Source: Siphonodentalium dalli (taxonomy: Eukaryota; Mollusca; Scaphopoda; Gadilida; Siphonodentaliidae). Taken from it: a DNA stretch of 64,000 nucleotides. The notes below the pieces were generated by a model that saw only the letters and a program-made list of their open reading frames with translations, was not told where the DNA came from and made no database searches. Positions within the stretch are counted from its first letter, which is position 1. Each line of letters starts with the position of its first letter. The position numbers were made by a program, and so were the translations under genes. Shown here piece by piece: positions 22,201 to 37,200 of the stretch. The stretch is from positions 215,777,982 through 215,841,981 of the forward strand of contig CP136063.1 of the NCBI GenBank assembly GCA_032622095.1, read 5' to 3'.

Positions 22201-25200
22201 TATTGGCCACTTACCAGTTAGGACCAGCGGTGTACTTTATCTATTGAATTATAAAATAGTCGCACAAGGAATGACCTTTTTGGGAACTTTATGTTTGTAA
22301 AAGTTATTGTATATGACAAAAAATTAGAGTTCTGAAAATGTCTCCCATATAATTCTGATCCTTCCTCAAAATAATAACTCTTTAGGCATGCTAACTGTGT
22401 TGCCTAATTACAACTGATAAGAATAACTAACAAGTCATAATGGAAAGGAATATAGAACTATTATAATCCAACATGACTTGCCTGACATTGGAGATAACAA
22501 AAACTACCGTACATAAAAAATAATTAGGGGGAAAAAATATAAAATCAACTTTTACCTGCCTTCGACCCTAATTTTCTTCAGCCTTTTAGGGGGAACAAAG
22601 TTCTTTTTTTGTTTTAGCCAAAGCGCAACGAGTATGATGACAAATTTTATTCAACTCCAGATTAGTGCGGATTTGTGACAACTTCATATGTATTAGCTGC
22701 TATAATTAACATGAACCCCATTAAACCAACTCAGCTTAAGTTAGTTCTACGACATATTTCACAGAATTCATTGGTCTTTTTTCTTAAGAGTTATTAGTGA
22801 CAATCTTTGCCAAATTATTTTTGTTTTAATTATAGTTTATATATTGATTTTTATGTCCGTCTACCTGGGTGTGTCAGCCGTGGGTTATATGATCTTGATG
22901 AGATTTGGTATATATGGATGTTCGTCATTGTAAGGGCTTTAAACAAAGTGTCAAACAGTGTTGTTAGCATTCTCTGCAGGGTTGTCAAAGTACCGACGGT
23001 ACCACAACTTTCGGTACCGGTTCCGTACTGATGTTCAGTACCGCAAACGGGTCGGTATCGGTACTCATTGAGTGGACTTTTATACGGCAAATAACTTTTG
23101 TTTCGTGGGGTTCCATCATCAATTATTCGTTAAGTTCGAGGTTTAGTCAAAACAACGAAAATAAAAATCGCAATGACATTTACGATTAAGTTGTTGTCAG
23201 CGGCGGTTTTCGGCAAGTCGCAAACGGAGGATTTTTTAAAAGACGGAATACCGAGTGGAACGAATGTAGACATGTATGTTTGACTACTGGGTCGGCTAAC
23301 ATTGTAGACTTAAATGGATACACGGTACACCATTTTATTTGCGTGGTAATTAATTAGAGAACTCAGTCAACTCACTAATCGGCCATATTACTCGCATGTT
23401 GTAATTTCATAAATGATGTCACCCAATGAAACCAAAGTCGTAGCGTAGTTGTAGTTGGCTAGTTCGAAAATTTGAAATAGATTTAGAGAGAAAATTGTCA
23501 AATACACTCTGTGTCTGTGACATTAACTTTATATCACAATAAAAGTTAAAACAAGGGAAAATAAAACTCATAAGAATCATTACGTCATAATACTCTGGTA
23601 ACTCTGCCCTCGTTGTCCATGCCTCCATGTCACGACTCACAACTCACAAATATCCTGTCATTCTAGTTATACAGTGTCAACATCCATGTCATCATATATA
23701 TATCCATCGATGGTAATTTGGGTGTATGGCACTTTTGCACCTTGAGACCTTGTCGGTGCCCAACAGACTCCTCTCAAATGATGCATGTGTCATAAATTGA
23801 TACCGCGAAACAGCACATGTAGAATTGCATCCGGCCGCATCCAATAAATACAGTTATCACAAGTGCCTACACAATGGTGCATTCTGTCAATTTAGTGACA
23901 AGTTGTCATAGTGCGGCATACTGTGCCTTTGACATTTGAATGTGCTAACGATATCACGATGACCAATCACAGTTTTGTTTGGCGCGATGTTGAGCTGCTT
24001 TATATTTGTTAAGATGTATATTAATAGAAATCAACAATCAGTACCGAGAACCGTCGGTACTCGACATCAGAACCGGTGTGCTACAACCCTGATTCTCTGT
24101 TGTAGACTTATTCATCTTTTTTATTTGGAAATTTAGATTTTTTGCCCGTCCGCCTGAGAATCTTATCCATGGGTTGTAGGATCTTAATGAAATTTGCATG
24201 TATGTTCATTATCACAACTTCACAAGAGCTCTCAACGAAGTGTCAACGGGTGCATTTTCCATTCTAGAGTTATTCTCCTTCCTTTTTCTAGACATGTTGA
24301 TTTTATTTTCCTTCTGTACAAATATCCCAGTCATAGGTTTGCTTACCCTAGGCGGTAAGCTACATGGGGGTATGTACCAGGTGACAGCCCAGCTATTGCT
24401 ATTGCTGTATTTTCCAGCATGTTATTTATACAACATTTATAGTGAAGTTTATACTTCACTTGTTAATAACTTGTCATTTTTGTCCTCCCTACTTTTTCAA
24501 AGTTTGGTGGACTATAGAAATGATCTTCGTCCATCCTTCCATCTGTCTCCATCCTCCCGTCGTGGCGTTGTATCGTCCTTCCATCCGTCTCTGTGCGCTT
24601 GGGTACCTTAACTGGGAAATCAACTCATCCTACAGCTCTTATCCTTGTTACTGACACATTGAAGTTGTGCAACAGGTATTGCATTGATGGAAAATGTTTT
24701 TTATTTTAAGAGTTATTGACCTTTTAATGTCTTCGAAAATTTTGAGTGAATATGCACATGGGTGCCTTAACTGTGAAATCAACTTATCCTACAGTTCGTA
24801 TCCTGTGTACCTAACACTTCAGGACATTGTTGCTGATACATTGAAGATGTGCAACATATTTAGTGAATATGCATTTTGTATCATATTGGTGTAATCAACC
24901 AGGCCTCAGCCTAGGGGTTCAGAACAGGGAGACTTGAAGTCTCCCTCCAGGAAATTTAGAGAGACTTCAGGAAATTTAGGGAGACTTCAGGGAGAAGTGG
25001 GGAGACTACCAAAAATTGACAATTTTCAAATATCGCTTTATTTTATAACATCAATAAAAAATTTAAAAAGATAAAATAAGAAATAAAACTAAACAATTTG
25101 GACTTTATCTGAAATTAGCCTAATTAATTGTTATTATACATTTAAAATTTTTGGAAATGTTTTGTGTAGCTATCATTTAAGCAAGACAATTATCAAGTTA

Positions 25201-28200
25201 CAGTAGTAGTTAATTTTTTAACTAAATGGAAGTAGTATTATTTCCTAGACTGCAGCTTGGAAGATACATTTGTACAGTCTGAATCATGATGCATGTAACT
25301 TCGTAAGTTTAATTTGGTCACGGCTGTAATGTGGTTGTCCGCTAAAATAAACAATAAGGGCTAACTAACAAAGGAGTTGCAAAAGTTTTTAGTTTTATTG
25401 CTAAAGCTTTTATTAATTAATGGCCTCCCTTAATGCCAACATCACTGGTATAATCCGATTAAAGCAATAAACTTGACATTTATTTACGGAAGCGGTTTCT
25501 TCAAAAAGTGCGACGCGGTCTCTTCAAAAAGTGCGACGCATTACCGAAACGAACTTCCGAAGCACCTGGTACATACTCTGATAATGTCGTAATTGTTGTA
25601 TATCTGAAAAGCAGGACGGCGGTCTTTTAAGTTAATTAAAACATTTATTTGTGACACTCACGATGGTCAATAACAACACAGATGCGAACATCTCATCGTG
25701 TTTTCAGCGTGTCAAAACATTCATGATTAACATTCATTACCGCAAAGGGAACAAAGGCGACTGAATAACAACACAAAACAATAGGTCATATTTTATTTTT
25801 TATTTTAAACACTTGGGTCTTTGTCTCTGCATCGTCTGTTTCTTTTTGGGATGGCCGCCACAATTCATCTATATACGGACATGTGTGGAAATAAAACTAG
25901 AAAAAAAATTAAGAAAAAAAAAAAAAGTCCCCCTAAAATTGAAGGCGACTTCGATTTCGCCTTAGAGCGACAATAGGGCGAAGTCAGCGACAGTAAGGCG
26001 ACAATATCGCCCGAGTCGCCTTGTGAACTGAGGCCTGTAATCAACTGCTCCCTGTCACCTTCATGGGGTGGGGGGGACATTTTGGTCATCAAACTTTTAT
26101 TATATTTGAAAACCATCATAGTACAATATATGAGTTCAGTATGGCTGGTATTGTTTACATATTAAATCGTTGTTGGATTATTGTTTTGAAATTCAGGTTT
26201 TGAATCAGCCAGATAATTGCTGTGGATTGAGCGAGTACAGAGTGCGCATGTTGGTGAAGCAGATTGCATCCGCTATAGAATATCTGCACAGTAAGAAGAT
26301 TATACACCGCGATTTGAAACCAGAAAATATTGTACTTCATCAAGAGGAGGATAGTGTATGAATATTACTATATTTAATTACTATATTTATATGATTTAAT
26401 TTGATACTACATGTAGCACCACATGGATTTATATTTCACTCGGAAACAGATCGTGAAAGTATATTATTCGGCATCTGAACATAGGTTTTGGATACTGTTA
26501 GTATCTGTATTCTTGCCAATGCCATTCATATGGATTTCAATTTTTCCGCCTTGTTTGAACATTTCCATTGAACAAAATATTATTGAAGTTATTGAAAATT
26601 TAGGTAAGCGATTAAATTATTTTTATCATTTCTGACATAGTGTTAAAGTGATGTGAAACACCTCACTAAGGTGTTCTGAACGGAATAACCAAGAATCATG
26701 CCAAAATAAGTGATTTTCATAAATTTAATATCTAAATAGGCATTGTTGGATAGCCTTTTGTTAAAGGTACACAATCCGATTTGATCGTTCCCTTATCAGA
26801 TATCAACAATAACAACATATCTTCAAAAGATGCTTCAGTTATCAGAATGGATTAATTACCAAAAAATAATGCTAACCACTGTCAACTCTAGTATAAAATT
26901 TTCCAAAATAATTTATATATCAACATTTTATTCACCACAATATGGTATCGAGAGTATATCGGTCAGCTCGTATAACAGATGTAAAATAAAATATCTGATA
27001 ACTTTGATCGGTGGGTTCCTCGACTCGAATACAAATTATTTTTTACTCCCCGAAGCTTTAATTCGAATTATGTATCTTTAATCAGCTAGCACATTAATAG
27101 CGGTTTATTCCTTTTTAGGTAATCTATAAAATCATAGATCTGGGTTATGCCAAAGAACTGGAGCAAGGGAGTGTGTGCACATCTTTTGTAGGCACACTAC
27201 AATATCTGGTAGGGTCTGCATCTTTATTAATCAAGTCTGCAAATATGGTTTTTGACATTTGCAGAATGAAGTCCCAGAGGGTGAATTTAGTAACACAATC
27301 CTGCATGGTGGGCTAGCTTCACCAAATTCACCCTCTGGGAACCTCATTCTACTTAGGCCTCAACTGCTATGGGAGACCTATGATCAGATTGAAGTTCCCC
27401 AGTTGAAGTTGGTGATGTTCACCCATTAGTCTCCTCGATTATGCATTTTATCTTCTGCAAATTAGGGGATATAGAAACTGAAAAGAAGAGACAAAAATAA
27501 CTAAAAACAATGTTAATTTGAGACAAATGACACTTCCCAGAAGATGAGGCCTAAGCAGAATGAGGTTCCCAGAGCGTGAATTTTTGTGATGATAGCCAGC
27601 TGTGCGGTGTGGCAACACTAAATTCAGCCTTTGGGGACCTCATTCTGCAATTGTCAGACACTATATTCAGACTGTAATTTTGTCGGAGCTTGTATTACTT
27701 CATTTATTGGTCAATGATTTTGAAACTTTTGCACAAATATTGACCATCACTGGAACCTGGCGATATCTTGTGTATTTATCAACCTTATAATAACCCTTTC
27801 ATGACGGGAGCTGTGCTGGTGCAACATTAAATTCCATGCGCCAATAAATTCTCTTATATATGCGAGTCGACCATAGGTCGCCTCGAATATATAAGAGAAT
27901 GCAATGGCCTAACAATTTGTTATAATTTTTTCTTAAATTCTATAACAATTATTATCATTTTCATGTGTACCCATACCATGTATGGTACACATAATGCCGA
28001 CGTCCGGATCAACCATCCGTCGTTCGTCCGTCCGTCCGTCCGCCTGTCCGTCCGTCCGTCTGTCCGTCTGTCCGTAGACACTTGCTTTCCGATTCAATTA
28101 CTTGAATATTTTTTATCGGATCGTGTTAAAATTTTATGTGCATGTTTATGATAACACACTCCTCACCTGTATAGTTTTTGGTATCGATCAGTTGATCGGT

Positions 28201-31200
28201 TTAGAAATTATTAACACTTTGCATCCGCACATAGGCATGAGCCATCCGATGCTGTAACCAAAGTACTTTTTGTCCGATTGTTTTCATATTTGATATGTAG
28301 GTTTATAATGACACACCCCTCACCTGTATAGTTTTTGGTATCGATCGGTTGATCGGTTTGGAAAAAATTAACCCTGCACACAAATGCTATCTGATGCATC
28401 TAAGTCAAACAATTTTCTTCTGATATGCCTCATATTTCTTACCTAGGTTTTTCTTAGCACGTTCTTTATCTGTATGGTTTTTGGTATCGTTTAGTTAACC
28501 CTTTCTGCTCTTGTTTTTAAATAGACTTAATCCAAGCTGTGTTAACTTAAATATTTTTCTTCTGATCAGCACCAAATTTGGTATATATGGTCCTCACCCC
28601 AAAATACAGATCAGGTTCAAATTTGAGTTTGATCTGGTATATTTTAACAGAGTTATGGCCATTTAAAATTCAAGTAGCTTATAATCTAATTAATGCCTGC
28701 AGGCAGTCAGCTTAGCAGATGAGATCTTATTACACAGCCAGTGTCTTATTGGAAATGAGTTTCTCTTTAGCTTCACATTAGATAAATACCATGGCTCACA
28801 GAGTGTTTAGGGGTTCTCCTTAGCCAATGCTAGTTGGAGACAGACAAATAACACTAAGTGAATAATTGAGCTCATCTCTGGAGAAGCTTGTCACAGCATC
28901 TGGGCTGTGTGCAGTGTTTGTTTATTTAAGTCTCACATTCCTATAATCTGATCTCAAGCCTCACTCTACTGCATAAATAAAATGAATATGACAGTGATGG
29001 CCAGAGGTCATTAACTTCCACATACATGTAGGTGTCTGCTGTCTATATAGTCTTCATGACATTAGGGACTGGCTTGTTGTGTGGGTTTTGCTAAATCCAA
29101 TGACATGCTTTTTATAGACTTTTTTGTGTTTATCAGTTCATTAGTTTGGATAAGATTAACCCTATTCTATCCGATTTCATAACTCAAATATTTCCATTTA
29201 TTTTATTTATAGTTCTTGGCATAGTTTATGATAACACACCCCTAACCTGCATATTGAGAGTCATATGGTTGATTTGCTTAAAAATATTAACATCTCCACC
29301 AATCCTGTTGACACAATGTGATACTAGTAACTAGATATACTTTACATGATCACTATATATAATTGCATCCATGTTGATGCATTCTTCACTTGTTTAGATT
29401 TTGGGATCGATTGGTTTGATAAAATTAACCATAAATTATATTTCCGCTGTTACATAAATTACATCTTTCCAATGTTCAGCTTAGAAGAAAATTAACCCTA
29501 CCCATTCCAATCCATGGTCATACAGTATGCTATCCAATGTAATGAATCTTATTTTCAATCTGACCAATCTCATACTAGTACATATACCTCTAGCTATCTA
29601 AAAATTCAGCATTAAAATATTTTTATATCCAATCATTATCAATAATTTTATATCCAAGTCTATACATCCCTCACTTGTACAGTGGTTCATGTATTGATTT
29701 TTTAAATGGGAAATATTAACCCTTTTCTCCCATCTAAATGATCCCATGAATTTTTAATATGCAACTAACAAAAAACATAATAAAAACAGCTATGGTGCAT
29801 CTTTCTGACTATGGATTTAGCTTAATTAGCTTTATCACTCTATAAGACATATCTGGTTGAAATTGATTGCCATATCCATGTTCCTATTGTGCATATGTGA
29901 GCAAGGTGCCCAGTAAGTCTGATTCCACTTGTGACCTCAATAGTAAGGTGTGAATTGTTGATTTTTTTGCACTCATGAAAAGGTTGGTGTAAGAATCTAT
30001 TAAAATAGCTAATCAGTATCGCCAAGGTATGGGTTAAACATCTGCCGATCGTGATCGGCCTCTCGTTTCTTAAATTCTTTAACATTTTTATTATTTTTTA
30101 TCGTTTTTTCTTACATTCTTTAACAATTTTTATCATTTCTTTTATATTTCTTTAACAAGTTTACTATTTTTTATCATTATTTCTTTAAGAATTTTTTATC
30201 ATTTTTTTCCATTTTTTCAATTATAAAAAATAATATAAAATTTGTTAGGCCAATGCATTCTCTTATATATGCGAGGCAACCTATGGTCGACTCGCATATA
30301 TATAAGAGAATTCAGAAAGCTCCTGTCATGAAAAGGTTATTGTACCTGCTACCAAATTACATATACATATAATATTATTTAATTGGCTAAAAGTAAAATA
30401 GCTTTCAGCCCAAGGGCCTTCCTCATTTTTATAAATAAATTGCTTAAAATGTCTACGTTTCCAGTAACAAATATCAACAGCAAATGCTGTTCCATTGTCC
30501 CAACCATCAACCACTATTGTCATGACATTGGTGACCGTTCACATGACAGCAACAGTCCCACAACCATTTAAACTGGTATTGAATCCACTGCCATCTTTCG
30601 TATTGAGGCAGATTATTCATTTCCTTTTCTTTAATTCCACCATTTACTTGCTCCACTACACACATATGCTACGAGTTGCTTCCATACATAATTATTGGTG
30701 TTAAAAGTATATTTACTTATATCACATGATACCCCTATGATATCATTAAAAAAGTCATTACATATTTCCTTATATGTCCCTATTGATGAATAGGCGCGTT
30801 CTTCCCAGGATACTTGGCATCGTGCAAACAAAATGACTGCACAGATTAATACTAATTCGAAAAGCCATGCTTGTCAACAACTCCAGACATTGCAAAATGA
30901 TTGATTTGTTCATTAAAGTTTAATTCTTGTCCAACTTCGCAGCACTAACTGTAATAGACACAAACAAAGAGGCAAATAGGAAGACTATATTTTTCGTCGC
31001 TTGCCAGAGCACGCATTACTGTCATATACTAGTCTCGGCCAACGCCGTAAATGTATGCATACATTTTCAGCTTCTTTTAAGGATTTTGATTTGTTAATAA
31101 GGCATAAAGCTCTAGTTTTTTTCATGTGATATACAAGATCTTCAACTTGTTATGTTGGGATATAAGATTTTACGTAACTCGGTTTATAAATTTGATTCAC

Positions 31201-34200
31201 AACTTGTCTATGACTCGTTGTGAATCAAATTATTCCAACTTGTTTCATAAAATCTTATATCCCAACATAACTCGTTTGATAAATATGATTGTCCCCACAT
31301 CCGGTTGTAACTAGCAATCTGATTGGCTACAACGCCACGTTTAAATCACCATGTCCCCCGTCACCCTTGACAGCAGGGTATAAGAGAACGTGCGCGAAAC
31401 ATCAGGGGTATATGAATGACCCTTGAACTGACAGTTTCCACCAATCGTGACGTTGCTCTCGCCTGCCAAGTTTGATGTCACCTGATGCCAGATCCTTAGG
31501 TTGGCTACTGAATTATTCTTATTGGTGTGAATTATTCGGAGAACCTATGAAAAACACACTTAAATTAAGGAGAAATGACTATTATTGTGGGGACAAAATC
31601 GTTATCTCCGGCAACATCGTGGGGTACATGGAGATTTAATACCTGGATGTCTCTTTTTGAAAATCGACATCCAGGTATTAAATCTCCATGTACCCCCGAT
31701 GTTGCCGAAGATAACTAATATTCACAACTCGTCTATGACTCGATGTGAATCAAATTTATCTAACTCATTACATAAAATCTTATATCCCAACATAACTCGT
31801 TGGAGATCCTCTATATATATTACAGGCTCCAGAGTTGTTTACAAACCAGAAATACAGTCGAACAGTGGACTATTGGTCATTTGGCACTTTGATGTTCGAA
31901 TGCATCTGTGGCTTCCGTCCATTCTTGCCACAGCTACCTCCTGTTCAATGGTACGTCATATAGTGTTTTATAAGTTACCTGTTCTTGTATCTTTATTAAC
32001 CCTTTCATGACAGGAGCTATGCTGGTACAGCATTAAAGAGCATGTGCCAGTGTATACTCTTATATATGCGAGTCTCCCATTGGCTGGTCCCAGGATCTGA
32101 TTCAATTCAGAATTGTTTGAATATTCAATTTGATTCGTACCAAAATCAGAGATTTGCAGGACCTAACATGTGGGGCTCTGTGGGTTATCTCCATGTTTGG
32201 GATAGGATTCAGAAATAGATATAAGAAACATTCCAGCTAATTATATGAGAAAAGTTATGAAAAAGCAATATGCCCAATTTGGTTATTTAAATGAAAGCAG
32301 TCAGGGCACATCCTTTTTGATAATCCATCCATCGTTAACTTGTTTTACCTATTCTGTTCACCCTGGCCCATCTTGGTTGACATATTCTTTCTAGGCCAAA
32401 GGAAAAAATATTTATTGATTATAATAATGTGATACATTGATGGAAAGAGCTCAAAGAGCTCTTTCCATCAATGTATCACATTATTATAATCAATAAATTT
32501 GAAAAATGATCAAGGAAATATGGGTTGATACAAAAATCGGACTTGGCACTGAAAGGGTTAACAACAAGCATGGTCGTTCACCTATTTCATTTCTAGGTGT
32601 GGGGAGATCAGTGTGGGGCTATATCAGATTCCATTTACGCTTAAGTATTTTGGCTAACCTATTTATTGTTCACGCGTTTTTGATTTATGGTAATCTTCAG
32701 GTGAACCGTTTCCATTCACCCAATATTTCTTGCCCTGGCAGTACGACTACATTTATTTCTTGATATAAAACAGCCAGTTTTGTCTTGTTATAGGCATAAA
32801 GAGGTGCTAAGAAAATCCCCAGATGATATCTGGGCTGAAATGGATGGCAAAGGTTATGTCAAGTTTTCCAAGAAGCTTCCTGCTGTCAACCGTCTTTGTC
32901 GGTGAGTTACAGATTCATACTTGATAATTTCCATCAAGGAAATATATTAAAAGTTTAACGCTTTGGCTGGTGAGTATGTCATATATGATGTCATATCCAT
33001 GAGTGAATATATTTTTGCAAATAATCAAGTAAAATTGTAACATTGACCTATTGTAAAAATTTATTAATTCAAACGAATCAATGTAAATAATAAAAATAAT
33101 ATCCATCCGCTTGATATACCGGTACATGAAAATTTCCCATTTGGAAGGCGATTTTATGAAGTTATTTGCACAGTAACATATTACCCTAGAACTACTGTAA
33201 ATGACATAAATGTTGTTCTACCCTCCATCCATATGGCGACATAAATGTCGCTCTACCCGCCAAAGTGTTAAAGGATTGCTATCCTGATGAATACAACAAA
33301 ACAATATCAGAAAGCCACTCCTATTATGATCACAATGAGCCAAGTCCCAAACAATCGCGTAATAAATAAGCCGAGAAATAAATAAATAATACCCCCACCG
33401 GTTGTCGGCTATCTCCGTCGCAAATCCAGAGTTAATATAATTATGTCTTTGAGAATTGCATGTGTATTTATTAATCGACATAAAGTTTTTTAACTTTTGA
33501 AAACAAAAATAACATGGGTTTTTCCTGGGTGGCGATTGGAACTCAATAAAATATGCGCATCATTGACGAATAATGAGTCGATTGGAAATTTAAATACTGT
33601 CGCATACAGTACATCTGAAAATTTTACAGGCACCATTTTGAAATGACCAACACCATCCATTTGGTGCCTGTCATTTTGACAGTCAGTTAAAAAAATAAAT
33701 TATTTTTAGCCTTGCTTATTAGACGCTTGTGTCTCGGGCATGAGTTGGATTAAATCATCGACATATAGACACGGGTCCATTGTCTCCTACCTTGACCAAT
33801 CAGAATGAATTACGCTGAGACAAAGGAATCAGCTCGATGATATTCAATATTCCCAAAATATAGGATAATTTTCTCTTCCAGACCAAGAATGTAAACATCT
33901 CTCTCATGATCTCCTTTGAATTTTTGCATTCCATTTGTATATTTCAACTGCTAGAATAAAATAAATATTGTTTGTCTTAGAATTGGCATCTCGTGTGAGA
34001 GAACCAGGGATTAACCGAGTTTGTTATAGCATACTGTATGATTTCAGAACGCTTGAGGATTACTTTGTGCAGTGGCTTCAACTAATGTTACGCTGGGATC
34101 CAAATGCTCGAGGGGGTGGCCATATCAAAGAGAGGCCGAAATGTTTCTCTGTCTTAGATGCGATGTTAGATATGAAAGTGAGTAAATTATTACATTGAAT

Positions 34201-37200
34201 AGGATTTCTTTAGTGAACTTCTAAAATGTATATGCCGTTTTGGTGCAAAGACCTATTTACATATTATCAATCTACAGGTTCAATTACATACAGTAATGCC
34301 CTAAATAATCGACTCCTTAACCACAGCAGAATTATGGTGTAATTTTTCAGGATTTAGTCGGAAATAAGGCTTGTTGCCATTCATCGGAAAGCACTCAATG
34401 AGAGCTTTCCGATAAATGGCAACAAGCGATATTTCCGACTAAATCCTGAAAAATTACCCATAATTCTGCTGTGGTTAAGGAGTCGATTATTTAGGGCATT
34501 ACTGTAAGATTATTCAATTAGTCAATTATTCAAGTATAATTGCCAATTTAACCCTTTCATGACGGGAGCTGCACTGGTGCAGCATTAAAGTTTCTGTGCC
34601 AGTACATTCTCTTATATATGCAAAAGTCTCCCATAGGGAGCCTCTCATATATAAGAGAATGCACTGGCTTACAAGGTCAAGATAATTATTGCTAGGCTAA
34701 GTATTCTATTATATATGTTAGGCTCTCTATGGGAGACTTGCAAATATAAGAGAATGCATTGGCACAGGGGTTCCACAAAATTTCAGGAAGCTCCATTCAT
34801 GAAAGGGTTAAATGAGACTCATAATTGTCTTCTGTGGGTTGGTCTGAATCTGATGAGGTGTCATTAATGAAGTCTCTGTCCGAATTTTCACTGATGGAAG
34901 AAACTGCATCATAATTATATCAGTTATATCTGTAAACAGAAGGGAAAATAGATAACAATTAAATCATTGTGAAAGGAGCAGATTCTGAGCAATATATTGT
35001 TAACCCTTTCATGAAGGGAGCTGCGCTGGTGCTTCATTAAAGATCCTGCAATGGCACATGGTTTTTGCTAAATTTGAGGAATCTCCAGTCATGGGAGGGT
35101 TAATGTGGAAAAAAATCTTGTTCTAAAATGTTGTGTCAGGACCTCCCGTTAAATAATGATTGTTAATTTTAAAATAATGTTTGTCAATTTTCAAAGCCAT
35201 TGCTTATAGAATAATTCTGATTAGATTATTTTGAAGTGACATGACTGGTTGGCATTTTCTCATCATCCTGAGTATCAAGGACTAAGTTAAATCAGGAAAG
35301 ACATCAAAACCTAAATGTTGTACTCGCTCATTTATTTCTTCTAATATGTCATATAATACCATAAAATAAATTGTAGATGTTGTTTTATTCACACAATAAT
35401 TAAATTACAGAAAAGCATCAATAATAATTCAAAAGTCTGGTGCAATTATTGTGAGGGAGTGGCATAACCAGGATTGGCTATCTTCCTGAAAAACCCCGGT
35501 GTCAATATAATAAATCATTCAACAATGGCACAATATTGAGGTGTTAATAGCGAAACTCTAGAATTTATAATGTCAAAATATTGGCTTCTGTACATATACA
35601 CGTATAATTATATATATGGTTATGCATGTATGCATGTGCACCACAGTTACAGAACACTGTTTAATATTGAGGTGGACTCTGCTTAAGTAACAATGACTAG
35701 GCATGTGATATTATAGAGACCGTGTAAGCAGGGTCTGTTTGGGCGTTTCAGAGTAGTTAGCACTCACAACAGGGGTTGGGTGGCTTCTGAATTATTACAC
35801 ATTGTTCTCATCAATCTGGAGAAATATCAATATGAAATTTTCTCTTGCATAACAGTTGTGATATAAAGACTTACATCCCAAGTTATTAGTAGTTTTCCAG
35901 AGAAAAATAAAAAAAAAAATTCCCCTGTAAAATTTTATTTTCAAATATACTAATGCTTGGATACATAGGTATGAATCAGGGGCGCCGGAAGCATCCAAGG
36001 GCAGGGGGGGGGGCAGAGTGTACAAAAATGGCACTTTTCCGCAAAAAAAGGGCATTTTCTCCGCAAACTCGGGAAAATAACCATAAATTCATTGTGGTAA
36101 AAACCCCTATTTTAATGGTATTTGTTGGTTTTTATGGCCGTTTTGTGATAAAATTGACAAAAAATTAATATTCCTTGTGAAATTGGTGGTATTTGGACCA
36201 AAAAAATCACATTTTGCTATAAAAACACGAGATTAAACACACAAAAAGCATTTTCTGTCTCCAGAAAATGGGCAAGTCCTGCCCCCGCTCGCCCCCCTTG
36301 GTCAAGGGCAGGGGGGGGGGGTGTCAGCTGCCCCCTCTGCCCCCCCCCCCCCCTCTACCGGCGCCCCTGGTATGAATCTTGGACCAAAAGTAAAGAGTTC
36401 CCATGTTCACATTCCTGTTTTCAGCTAATTCATGTTTATGATGTGAATGCCAATGATCTGAAATCCTATCCAATCCATAAACATCTTATGCGACATCTTC
36501 AAGCAATCATCGAGAAAGAGACCAATATCAAAATAGATGAACAGGATCTGCTCTTGGCAACAGGTGCGACTCCCAATCCTGATCAGCTTGCTTCCACGTG
36601 CTGCGAGGAACTAGTGAGTACATTGTTGCAGAATGAGGTCTCCAGAGGGTGAATTTAGTGACGCTATCCCGCATAGCAGGCTTGCATCACTAAATTCACC
36701 CTCTGGGGACCTCATTCTGATTATGTCTGGAAAGTTTCTTTATCATTAAATTTCTATAGAAACTTCTTCACATAGAATTCTATTTCTTTTTTAGTTTAGT
36801 TTCTCTGTATCCCCACATTTGCAGATGACACATTTGCATAATCAAGGTTCCCAATGGGTGTACATCACAATATTCACAATTTGGGAACTTCAATCTGAGT
36901 CTTATGTCTCCCATAGCAGTTGAGGCCATGCAGAATGAGGTTCCCAGAGGGTAAATTTAGTGATGCTAGTCCGCTATGTGGGATACTGGATACTAAATTC
37001 ACCCTCTGGTGACCTCATTCTGCAAATGACAGGCACACTAAACTCAGGGTTGATTTCTGCATGTCACCTTTAAAATCATCAAGTATTTTGTCTCTGACTT
37101 ACTTCATACATAACTAGTGTCCAATGAATCAGACATTGCCTAGAATCAGATCTCAACATCAAATTGAATCTGAAATCCAGTCCTTCCCATGAGGAAAACA

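Noticed and set aside
33968-34047. Upstream extension of exon 7 (acceptor at 33980)
   Set aside because: With the two bases carried from exon 6, this acceptor puts the frame into a TAA. The acceptor at 34047 gives continuous family sequence.
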